A stretch of 6,293 nucleotides of DNA from Gemmatimonadales bacterium. Lineage in GTDB: Bacteria > Gemmatimonadota > Gemmatimonadetes > Gemmatimonadales > GWC2-71-9. Under the pieces are notes generated by a model that was not told the origin of the DNA, did not search any database, and saw nothing but the letters and a program-made list of their open reading frames with translations. The stretch lies in assembly GCA_013813675.1 (NCBI GenBank), contig JACCRH010000281.1, forward strand, positions 1 through 6,293, read 5' to 3'. Shown piece after piece: positions 1 to 6,135 of this stretch. Each line of letters begins with the position of its first letter. The stretch's first letter is position 1. Made by a program: the position numbers and the translations under genes.

Positions 1-2110
1 TGAACTCGGCCTTCGATTCTTCCGGCAGGCGCATGATGATGTGTCGCATGAACGGCACGGCCCCATCGGACTCGGCGACGGTGGGGATCTGCCACTGGTC
101 CTCCCGATGGTAGAAGTCCTCCGGCGCGTCCATATGGTAGGTCGTATAGAGGCTGGTCTGGATCCGGTAGATGTCGTCCGGATAGCGGATGTGGGCGCGC
201 AGGTCGGCAGGCATGCGGTCGAGGGGAACGAAGATTCCGGGGAGTATGCGCGCCCAGGTCCGGATCAGCGGATCGGCCTCGCCGCTCACGTAGGCGGTCA
301 GCGAGCCGTCGTAGGCGTCGATGACCAGCTTGACGCTGTTTCGCATGTAGCTCGTGCCATCGGTGAGCCGCTGGGCGTAGGGATAGCTGGCCGAGGTGGT
401 GTAGGCATCCGCGATCCACTTGAGCGTGCCGTCAGACGCGATCGCCAGGTAGGGGTCGCGGTCGAACCGAAGGAAGGGCAGCGCCTTCCTGGCCCTGGCG
501 GTGATGTTCCGATGATAGAGCACCCGGCTCTCGTCCGTGATGTCCTGCGAGAACAGGATCTTCGAGGAGCCGAAGCGAACGGCGAGCAGGGCGCGGCGGA
601 GCAGGTTTCCCACCCGGACGCCGCCGGTGCCCCGGTAGGCGGAGTAGACATTCGCCTCGCCGGAGGGGTGGTCGAACTCCCGCTGCCGCGTGTTCACGAA
701 GACGTATTCGTTGGCGAGCTCGCCGTAGTAGATCTGCGGACGGGTGACCCGGAGCGACACGGTCGAGACCGGCGGCAGATCCTTGACGAACAACACCGGA
801 AGGCCTTCGGTGGTCACCTGGTTCACGGGGCTGAGCGTGAGCCCCATCCCGTGGGTGAAGGTCAGGTGTTCGTTGATGAAGGTCCGGGTCGGGAGCGACG
901 CGGCATTGAGTTCCCGAGGCGAGAGCAGAACCTGCCGGTACTTGTCGTCGATCCAGTATCGGTCGTCGTCCACCGAGACGAAATCGTAGTAGGTGCGGAT
1001 CTCCTGGAGCTGGCCGAAGGTCTGGAGCAGGGGTTCCCGGTCCCAGAGGCGAACGTTTTCGATGGTCGGGGCGTTGGCCCGGATGTCAGCCAGGGTGAGG
1101 TCGGCCTCGCCGTCCAACTCGCGGGTGTCCACGCTGTCCAGTCCCCAGGCCTGACGGGTGGCGGCGATGTGATTTCGCAGATAGGGCGTCTCCCGAGTCA
1201 GCTCGGTCGGCGCCACCACGAACTTTTGCATCGCCAGCGGGTAGAGGCCGCGTCCCAGCAGGACCGCCGCCAGGTAGCCGCCGCAGGCCCAGAGCGCGTA
1301 ACGGGGCAGCTCCCGCCGCATCCCGCCGACCATGGCCGCGGCGGCGGCAAGCAGCGCGAGGACCGCCGTGACCCGGAGCGCCGGCAGCCGGGCGTGGATG
1401 TCGGTGTAGCTGGCCCCGATCAGCGGGCCGGTGGTCGAATAGAGCAGTTCCGGGATCTCTACCAGCCAGAGCCTGAGGGCGGTCAGGAGCAGCAGCGCCG
1501 CCAGGAGAATCGCGAGATGGAGCCCTGCCGACGGCTCGATGCGGAGCCGCCGGGACGCCAGAATGATGTCGCCTCGCAACCAGTACAGTGGGGTCAACAG
1601 CAGGAGGCAGATCGTAGTCAGGCTGGAAAGGAACCCGATCCCGGCCGAGAGGACCGGAAGGGTGAAGACATAAAATCCGACGTCGCGGGAAAAGACCGGG
1701 TCGGCGATCCCGAACGGTGTCCGGTACATCGCCTGGAGCACCATGTCCCAGGCGGGCGCCGCGGCGAGGCCGGCCAGCACGCCGATGCCCAGTGAGACCG
1801 GCAGGCTCAGCCGGCGTAGATAGGCCGTCAGGTCCACCCTGGGCGCGGTCTGCCCCAGCCGGAGCACGATGGGATCGGGGACCATACCCCGCTGCGCGGC
1901 CCGGAGGTTCAGGTAGAGCACGGCGGCGGCGAGACAGCCCGCGCCGAGGAAGAGGAGCGCGCCGGTGGCGAGCTCCCGGGTAAAGACGATGCCGTACCCG
2001 ATCTCCCGGAACCACCACCAGTCGGTCAGGAGCGAGGTGAAGGCGGGAAAGAGGAAGAGCGCCCCGAAGGCGGTGATCAGGAGGAGCGAGGTGAGCCGGC
2101 GTCGGAGCAC
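1..2110 (-). CDS. UPF0182 (COG1615) family integral membrane protein, C-terminus cut off by window edge
   Basis: Reading the minus strand from 2110 gives about 703 residues, open to the left edge; the family is usually about 900-1000 residues, so some 200-300 C-terminal residues are missing. Seven hydrophobic spans are visible at roughly 8-28, 48-68, 103-123, 150-175, 197-217, 244-263 and 272-290, followed by a long soluble part, which is the family layout. Recognisable family blocks are DWWWFREIGY (30-39), DPVFSRDVGFYVFTLP (137-152), FVVAPTELTRETPYLRNHIA (297-316) followed by ATRQAWGLD, a YGELANEYVFVNTR...EFDHP block near 460-480, and FDRDPYLAIASDG...WIADAYTTS near 548-573. The biochemical role of the family is unknown; it sits in the cytoplasmic membrane with its large domain probably outside. 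The start is uncertain. GTG at 2110 gives M-L-R-R-R directly before span 1, as expected, but lacks a Shine-Dalgarno sequence. In-frame TTG and CTG codons lie upstream, up to a TGA stop near 2203. It is transcribed away from the kinase gene. Confidence 0.93.
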   Translation of the reverse strand, partial: MLRRRLTSLLLITAFGALFLFPAFTSLLTDWWWFREIGYGIVFTRELATGALLFLGAGCLAAAVLYLNLRAAQRGMVPDPIVLRLGQTAPRVDLTAYLRRLSLPVSLGIGVLAGLAAAPAWDMVLQAMYRTPFGIADPVFSRDVGFYVFTLPVLSAGIGFLSSLTTICLLLLTPLYWLRGDIILASRRLRIEPSAGLHLAILLAALLLLTALRLWLVEIPELLYSTTGPLIGASYTDIHARLPALRVTAVLALLAAAAAMVGGMRRELPRYALWACGGYLAAVLLGRGLYPLAMQKFVVAPTELTRETPYLRNHIAATRQAWGLDSVDTRELDGEADLTLADIRANAPTIENVRLWDREPLLQTFGQLQEIRTYYDFVSVDDDRYWIDDKYRQVLLSPRELNAASLPTRTFINEHLTFTHGMGLTLSPVNQVTTEGLPVLFVKDLPPVSTVSLRVTRPQIYYGELANEYVFVNTRQREFDHPSGEANVYSAYRGTGGVRVGNLLRRALLAVRFGSSKILFSQDITDESRVLYHRNITARARKALPFLRFDRDPYLAIASDGTLKWIADAYTTSASYPYAQRLTDGTSYMRNSVKLVIDAYDGSLTAYVSGEADPLIRTWARILPGIFVPLDRMPADLRAHIRYPDDIYRIQTSLYTTYHMDAPEDFYHREDQWQIPTVAESDGAVPFMRHIIMRLPEESKAEF

Positions 2111-2175
2111 AGGCGGTTTGGGATCCGGGATGTGAGGCAACAGTGCCAAAGGCAATACTGCAGGCAGGTACCCGT

Positions 2176-2204
2176 AGCATGGTCCGGCCCAATGTGAGCG
2201 TCAA
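2176..2204 (-). promoter_or_regulatory. Candidate sigma-70-like promoter for the UPF0182 gene
   Basis: On the minus strand TTGACG (2204-2199) is a five-of-six match to the -35 consensus. It is followed 17 bases later by CATGCT (2181-2176), which keeps the key A2 and T6 of the -10 box but matches only three of six. Transcription would begin near 2169, leaving a leader of about 60 bases before the GTG at 2110. The spacing and orientation fit, but in DNA this GC-rich one such hit can arise by chance, and the major sigma factor preference of the host is unknown. Confidence 0.3.
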
Positions 2205-2265
2205 GAGCGGCGCATGCGGCAAGACGCTGGAGGCGGCTGCGGAGCGAACGAGTCCGAGGTGTACC

Positions 2266-2287
2266 TGTCATCCTGTCATCTGTCATC
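2266..2287 (+). repeat. Three tandem TGTCATC units at the hairpin edge
   Basis: TGTCATC occurs at 2266-2272, 2274-2280 and 2281-2287, with a single C between the first two. The third copy is the outer end of the left arm of the hairpin at 2281-2347, whose right arm ends in the complementary GATGACA. The first two copies therefore look like duplicated or leftover ends of the palindromic element rather than independent sites. Confidence 0.75.
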
Positions 2288-2347
2288 CCGAGCGAAGCGA
2301 AGGAGCCGAAGCCGCGTTTCGGCTCCTTCGCTTCGCTCAGGATGACA
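2281..2347. repeat. Long near-perfect inverted repeat (REP/MITE-like palindrome)
   Basis: Two 30-base arms (2281-2310 and 2318-2347) are reverse complements with one mismatch (C2289 opposite A2339), separated by a 7-base loop GCCGCGT (2311-2317). The arms begin TGTCATCC and contain GAGCGAAGCGAAGGAG. This matches a palindrome style I recall from intergenic regions of environmental bacteria, which yields spurious peptides such as CHPERSEG and LRFAQDD when translated. As a transcript it would form a very stable stem. It is unlikely to be a terminator here, since the genes on both sides are transcribed outwards. A non-autonomous REP/REPIN- or MITE-like repeat is the best reading; the element that would mobilise it is not in the window. 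Confidence 0.85.
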
Positions 2348-2429
2348 ACCAGCAAGCGCCAGCCGACGCGGTCTCCTAGCCAGATATGGGAAGCCGCGCC
2401 ATCTTGGGGCATCCCCTTCCCCCGAAAAC

Positions 2430-5099
2430 ATGCCCGAGCTCGTCGCCCGGCTTCAGACCGCGCTCTCCGACCGGTACCGGCTCGAAGTTGAGATCGGGGC
2501 CGGCGGTATGGCCACGGTGTATGTCGCCCAGGACCTCCGGCACGACCGCCGGGTCGCGGTGAAGGTCCTGCGGCCCGAGCTGGCCGCGGTCATCGGGGCC
2601 GAGCGCTTCCTGGCGGAGATCAAGCTCACCGCCAACCTCCAGCACCCGCACATCCTCCCCCTCTTCGATTCCGGCGAGGCCGACTCCTTCCTCTTCTATG
2701 TGATGCCGTTCGTGGAGGGCGAAACCCTCCGCGCCCGGCTCAACCGGGAGAAGCAGCTCCCGGTGGCCGACGCGGTGCGAATCGCCACCGAGGTGGCCTT
2801 GGCGCTGGATTACGCCCATCGGCACGGGGTCGTCCACCGGGACATCAAGCCGGAAAACATCCTGCTGCACGATGGCCGGGCTCTGGTGGCGGACTTCGGC
2901 ATCGCGCTGGCGGCGAGCAAGGCCAGTGGCTCGCGAATGACCGAGACCGGGATGTCGCTGGGCACGCCGCAGTACATGAGCCCGGAGCAGGCAATGGGGG
3001 AGCGGGAGATCACCGCCCGCTCCGACGTGTACGCCCTGGGCGCGGTGCTCTACGAGCTGCTCACCGGCGACCCGCCCTTCAGCGGCTCCACCGCCCAGGC
3101 GATCGTGGCCCGGGTGGTGACCGAATCGCCCCGGCCGCTCCTGCCCCAGCGCCACACAATCCCGCCGCAGGTCGAGGCGGCGGTGCTGACCGCGCTGGAA
3201 AAGCTCCCCGCCGACCGCTACGCCACTGCGGCCGAGTTCGCGGCGGCGCTCGCCGACCGCAGCAGCCCCACGGCGGCCACGGTGCTCAAACCCGCCGCAC
3301 CGCACCGGGTCCGCCGGCCCACCTCCACCATGGCCGCGTATGGAGTCGCGGCGCTGGCCACCATCGCCGCGCTGTGGGGATGGCTCCGGCCGGCACCGGT
3401 TCCTCCGGTCACCCGGCTCAGCCTCTTCCTCCCGGCCACCGAGGCGCTGCAACCCGCCACCCAGGCCGGCGGGCGCCTCGCGATTTCTCACGACGGCAGG
3501 CAACTGGTGTACACGGGTCCCGGTGAGGGAGGGCCTCGCCTCTGGCTCCGGCGCCGCGACCAGCTGGCCGCCGCCCCGATCTCGGGTACGGAGGGCGGGC
3601 TGAGTCCGTTCTTTTCGCCGGACGGCCGGCAGGTGGGGTTCATCACCCGGGGGAGGACGGTCCGTGTGGTATCGTTGGAGGGTGGGCCTCCCCTTACCCT
3701 GACGGACAGCGCCAACACAACCGGCGGGGATTGGGGTTCCGACGGCTACATCTACGTCGAGAGCGACTCCGGGATCAGCCGCATCCGCTCGACCGGCGGC
3801 AGTCTGGAGCAGGTTTTCAAGTTTTCGCGGGAGAACGAGATCGGAGCGGAGTGGCCCGATGTGCTCCCCGGCGCTAACGGTCTCATCTTCCGAGTCCGCC
3901 GCGCCGGGCAGCCGCCGAACGACTTCGACATCATGGCGATGAAGCTCCCCACTGGAGAGGCTCGGGCGATCATGCGGGGCGTCTACGCCCGCTACGCCGC
4001 GTCGGGGCATCTCCTCGTCGTGACCGCGGATGGCAAGTTGCTCGCCGTTCCCTTCGACCCCGACAAGCTCGCGATCACCGGCCCGCCTCTCGCGCTGGTG
4101 GAAGGCATCGGTGTGCGTGCCGGCGGCTTCGGGGTGGACCTGGCCTTGTCCGGCGCCGGCACCATGCTCTACACCACCGGTGGATCGGTCGGGTCGCGAA
4201 GGGCGGTCTGGCTCAGCCGGGAGGGGGCCGCGACCCCGGTGGATTCGACCTGGGATCCACAGGGCACCATCAACTCCGTCGCGCTGTCTCCCGACGGGAA
4301 GGCGCTGGCGGTGGGGCTGACGCGGGACGGCAAAGAGGACATCTGGGTCAAGCAGCTTCCGACGGGTCCATTCTCCCGGATCACCTTCGGCGACACGGCG
4401 AACGTGCGCCCTTCCTGGTCGGCGGATGGCCGCTCGGTGAACTACATCGTGGATCGGGGAGGAGCCGGCTCCGGTCTGCCCTACGCCCGGCTGGCCGACG
4501 GCACCGGGGCTCCCCGATCACTGCTGTCCACTTCCTTCAATTTCGGTCAGGTCTTGGAATCACGGGATGGTCGCTGGCTGGTGCTCCGCCGCTCGGGGGC
4601 CGAGGCGGGAGCCGGAGACATTCTCGCGGCGCGGGTAGGCGACAGCGTCCTGACTCCGCTCCTCGCCTCGCCGGCCACGGAGGGGAACCCCGCCGTATCT
4701 CCCGACGGGCGCTGGCTGGCCTATTCGTCGGACGAATCGGGCACCTCGGAAGTCTACATTCGCCCCTTCCCCGAGGTGGGCACCGCCCGGTGGCAGGTCT
4801 CTACCGCCGGGGGAACCCAGCCGCTGTGGGCCAACGGCGGACGGGAGCTTTTTTACCGCAATGGTCGAAACGACCTCGTGGCTGCCCAGGTTCGAGCCGC
4901 TCCCACCTTTTCGGTCGGACAGCAGCGGGTGCTCTTCTCGGCCGCGCCGTACTTGACCCTCGGGTTCTTCCAATCCTACGCCGTAACCGCGGACGGCCGT
5001 CGCTTTCTCATGGTCCGCGAAGGCGCGCCTTCCCAGCAGAGCGAGCTGATCCTCACGGAGAACTGGTTCCAGGAGCTGAAGGCGCGCACGCGAAAATGA
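2430..5099 (+). CDS. Membrane-anchored Hanks-type Ser/Thr protein kinase with C-terminal TolB/PD40 beta-propeller
   Basis: This 889-residue protein should phosphorylate Ser/Thr of cytoplasmic proteins in response to something sensed outside the membrane. The kinase domain spans about 16-275 with all catalytic elements: glycine loop GAGGMATV (23-30), K45 in AVK, helix-C E63, HRDIKPEN (136-143; D138, K140 and N143), DFG (155-157), GTPQYMSPE (178-186), DVYALG (199-204) and R263. Possible activation-loop phosphosites are T171, T173 and S176. A basic patch (HRVRR, 292-296) precedes the only membrane span (about 301-319), which places the rest outside the cytoplasm. That part (about 330-889) carries repeated PD40 signatures: SHDGRQLVY 353, FSPDGRQVGF 395, LSPDGKALAV 619, WSADGRSVNY 663, SRDGRWLVL 711, VSPDGRWLAY 756 and TADGRRFLMV 853. 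PASTA repeats are absent. The ATG at 2430 gives the N-terminus usual for this kinase class, although no Shine-Dalgarno sequence precedes it. No cysteine occurs in the protein. The PP2C gene follows 73 bases downstream, probably in the same operon. Ligand and substrates are unknown. Confidence 0.95.
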   Translation: MPELVARLQTALSDRYRLEVEIGAGGMATVYVAQDLRHDRRVAVKVLRPELAAVIGAERFLAEIKLTANLQHPHILPLFDSGEADSFLFYVMPFVEGETLRARLNREKQLPVADAVRIATEVALALDYAHRHGVVHRDIKPENILLHDGRALVADFGIALAASKASGSRMTETGMSLGTPQYMSPEQAMGEREITARSDVYALGAVLYELLTGDPPFSGSTAQAIVARVVTESPRPLLPQRHTIPPQVEAAVLTALEKLPADRYATAAEFAAALADRSSPTAATVLKPAAPHRVRRPTSTMAAYGVAALATIAALWGWLRPAPVPPVTRLSLFLPATEALQPATQAGGRLAISHDGRQLVYTGPGEGGPRLWLRRRDQLAAAPISGTEGGLSPFFSPDGRQVGFITRGRTVRVVSLEGGPPLTLTDSANTTGGDWGSDGYIYVESDSGISRIRSTGGSLEQVFKFSRENEIGAEWPDVLPGANGLIFRVRRAGQPPNDFDIMAMKLPTGEARAIMRGVYARYAASGHLLVVTADGKLLAVPFDPDKLAITGPPLALVEGIGVRAGGFGVDLALSGAGTMLYTTGGSVGSRRAVWLSREGAATPVDSTWDPQGTINSVALSPDGKALAVGLTRDGKEDIWVKQLPTGPFSRITFGDTANVRPSWSADGRSVNYIVDRGGAGSGLPYARLADGTGAPRSLLSTSFNFGQVLESRDGRWLVLRRSGAEAGAGDILAARVGDSVLTPLLASPATEGNPAVSPDGRWLAYSSDESGTSEVYIRPFPEVGTARWQVSTAGGTQPLWANGGRELFYRNGRNDLVAAQVRAAPTFSVGQQRVLFSAAPYLTLGFFQSYAVTADGRRFLMVREGAPSQQSELILTENWFQELKARTRK

Positions 5100-5160
5100 C
5101 CTGATCCCTCTGGCCCCTCCGCGCATCGCACCCCAGATTGGGACTGCCGCCGCGCGACCC

Positions 5161-5167
5161 AAGGAGG
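5161..5167 (+). promoter_or_regulatory. Strong ribosome binding site of the PP2C gene
   Basis: AAGGAGG, a full match to the Shine-Dalgarno consensus, ends five bases before the ATG at 5173. It fixes the start of the phosphatase gene and contrasts with the kinase gene, which has no recognisable site. The 73-base gap from the kinase stop (5100-5172) shows only a 4-bp CCCA/TGGG stem and no T-run, so read-through from the kinase gene is plausible. Confidence 0.85.
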
Positions 5168-5172
5168 CCCCG

Positions 5173-6057
5173 ATGACTCCCCAGCAGTTAACCGCTCCCC
5201 CCGCCGCACCCGACCGGAAGCCGCGGGACGACGAGATCGACATCCACGGACTCACCCACCCCGGGAAGGTCCGCACCGACAACCAGGACCATTTCCTGGT
5301 CTGCGCGCTTCGGAGGCAGACGGTGGTGCAGCTCACCAGTCTGCCGGAGCCCGACCAGGTCATGGGAGAGAGCGAGCGGGTCGGCCTGCTGATGATGGTG
5401 GCCGACGGCGTCGGTGGGGGCGCCAAGGGCGCCGAGGCGAGCCGAACCGCGCTGGAGGGCGTGACCCGCTACCTGTCTCGCAGTATGAGCTGCTACTATG
5501 CCGCCGGCTCGGCCGACGACAAAGAGATCTTTCAGGAGCTCCAGGAAGGGGCACTTCAGTGCCACGGGGAGCTCGTGCGACGCGGCGAGGAGGAGCCCGA
5601 CTACCGCGGCATGGCGACCACGCTCACCCTGTACCTCGGCGCCTGGCCGCGGGCCTACCTGCTCCAGGTGGGCGACAGCCGCTGTTATCTGCTCCGGGGC
5701 GACCAGCTGACCCAGATCACCCGCGATCAGACCATGGCCCAGGAGCTGATCGACCTCGGTGTGCTGACCCGGGCCGCCGCGTCCGGCACCCGGTACGAGC
5801 ACACGCTGTCGAGCTCGATCGGAGGGCGCCAGACGGCGCCCGCGGTCACCCGGATCGACTTGGATTGGGAAACCGTCGTGCTGCTGTGCAGCGACGGGCT
5901 CACTGCCCATGTGCCGGACGAGCGGATCCGGGAGCGGCTGCGATCGATGACATCGGCCCGGCAGGTGTGCGAGGATCTGGTGGGGGACGCGCTCGAGGGT
6001 GGTGGCAGCGACAATATCACGGTCGTCGTGCGGCGGGCGGTGGCGCGGGAGGGCTGA
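5173..6057 (+). CDS. PP2C-type (PPM family) Ser/Thr protein phosphatase
   Basis: This 294-residue protein should be a metal-dependent phosphatase that removes phosphate from Ser/Thr residues, most simply on the adjacent kinase and its targets. PPM motifs appear in order: GKVRTDNQD (31-39), VADGVGGG (76-83), MATTLTLYL (147-155), QVGDSRCYLL (165-174), ITRDQTMAQ (182-190), LSSSIGG (212-218), CSDGL (239-243) and GGGSDNITVVV (276-286). The metal-binding aspartates expected for the fold are D39, D78, D241 and D280, all present, so it should be active. No signal peptide or membrane span is seen, unlike the membrane-anchored actinobacterial PstP type, so it is probably cytoplasmic. The first 20 residues are Pro/Gln-rich and probably disordered. 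The stretch between RTDNQD and VADG (about 36 residues, including TSLPEPDQ) is longer than in compact PrpC/Stp-type enzymes. It contains six cysteines (44, 107, 130, 171, 239, 266). The strong Shine-Dalgarno site supports this start. Confidence 0.94.
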   Translation: MTPQQLTAPPAAPDRKPRDDEIDIHGLTHPGKVRTDNQDHFLVCALRRQTVVQLTSLPEPDQVMGESERVGLLMMVADGVGGGAKGAEASRTALEGVTRYLSRSMSCYYAAGSADDKEIFQELQEGALQCHGELVRRGEEEPDYRGMATTLTLYLGAWPRAYLLQVGDSRCYLLRGDQLTQITRDQTMAQELIDLGVLTRAAASGTRYEHTLSSSIGGRQTAPAVTRIDLDWETVVLLCSDGLTAHVPDERIRERLRSMTSARQVCEDLVGDALEGGGSDNITVVVRRAVAREG

Positions 6058-6135
6058 AACCGATTGTCACCACCGGTGCCGCTCGCTGGTGCGTTGAGAG
6101 TGGCGACCGATCTCAGCGGTCGCTTCGCTCCCTGG
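6058..6135. other. Convergent intergenic spacer
   Basis: These 78 bases lie between the phosphatase stop and the stop codon of the minus-strand gene that enters from the right edge. They hold the hairpin at 6103-6123 and, just after the phosphatase stop, a weaker possible stem CACCA (6068-6072) with TGGTG (6087-6091). No gene is apparent. Confidence 0.6.
6103..6123. terminator. Possible bidirectional terminator hairpin without a T-tract
   Basis: GCGACCG (6103-6109) pairs perfectly with CGGTCGC (6117-6123) around the 7-base loop ATCTCAG. It sits 46 bases after the phosphatase stop and 13 bases beyond the stop codon of the opposing gene, a usual place for a shared terminator. Neither strand has a T-run after the stem, so it is not a classical intrinsic terminator. 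It could instead be an RNA 3'-end structure or a repeat: the adjoining bases TCGCTTCGCTC (6120-6130) also occur in the right arm of the hairpin at 2281-2347. Confidence 0.35.

Larger units (their letters stand above)
2111..2429. other. Divergent intergenic region between the UPF0182 and kinase genes
   Basis: These 319 bases separate two genes transcribed away from each other, so promoters for both should lie here. No real gene is apparent. The short frames that cross it translate the hairpin repeat at 2281-2347 in two frames and give the low-complexity peptides typical of such repeats. The 82 bases between the hairpin and the kinase start hold only a weak promoter-like pair on the plus strand: CCGACG at 2363-2368 and TATGGG at 2385-2390, 16 bases apart, each matching three of six consensus positions. 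There is also a tiny GGGG-CAT-CCCC hairpin at 2406-2416. No Shine-Dalgarno sequence precedes the kinase ATG. Confidence 0.7.

Noticed and set aside
41..1795. Long plus-strand open frame of 584 codons opposite the UPF0182 gene
   Set aside because: Its product is a Gly/Arg/Gln/Asp-rich string with no recognisable domain, and the opposite strand carries clear UPF0182 family motifs along the whole stretch. It is a GC-driven antisense shadow.
2028..2094. 13-base direct repeat AGGAGCGAGGTGA at 2028-2040 and 2082-2094
   Set aside because: Both copies lie in coding sequence and encode the same TSLL residues around the first membrane span of the UPF0182 protein, 18 codons apart; probably coincidence from hydrophobic codon use rather than a functional repeat.
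1086..2222. Minus-strand open frame of 378 codons with an ATG start
   Set aside because: It is the same region as the UPF0182 gene in a wrong frame; the product is Pro/Arg/Gly-rich, while the neighbouring frame gives hydrophobic spans and family motifs.
2281..2347. Reading the large hairpin as a transcription terminator
   Set aside because: Both flanking genes are transcribed away from it and no T-run follows either arm, so there is no transcript in this window for it to end.
2077..2412. Small open frames on both strands across the divergent spacer (also plus strand 2143-2379)
   Set aside because: Much of each is a translation of the palindromic repeat, giving the well-known spurious peptides (SEAKE...FASLGMTD and CHPERSEG...LRFAQDD).
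2376..4010. Minus-strand open frame of 544 codons opposite the kinase gene
   Set aside because: It has low-complexity Gly/Arg/His-rich composition and no domain, and the plus strand encodes a complete kinase with all catalytic motifs.
5188..5910. Minus-strand open frame opposite the phosphatase gene
   Set aside because: It lacks domain similarity and overlaps a clear PP2C gene with a strong ribosome binding site.
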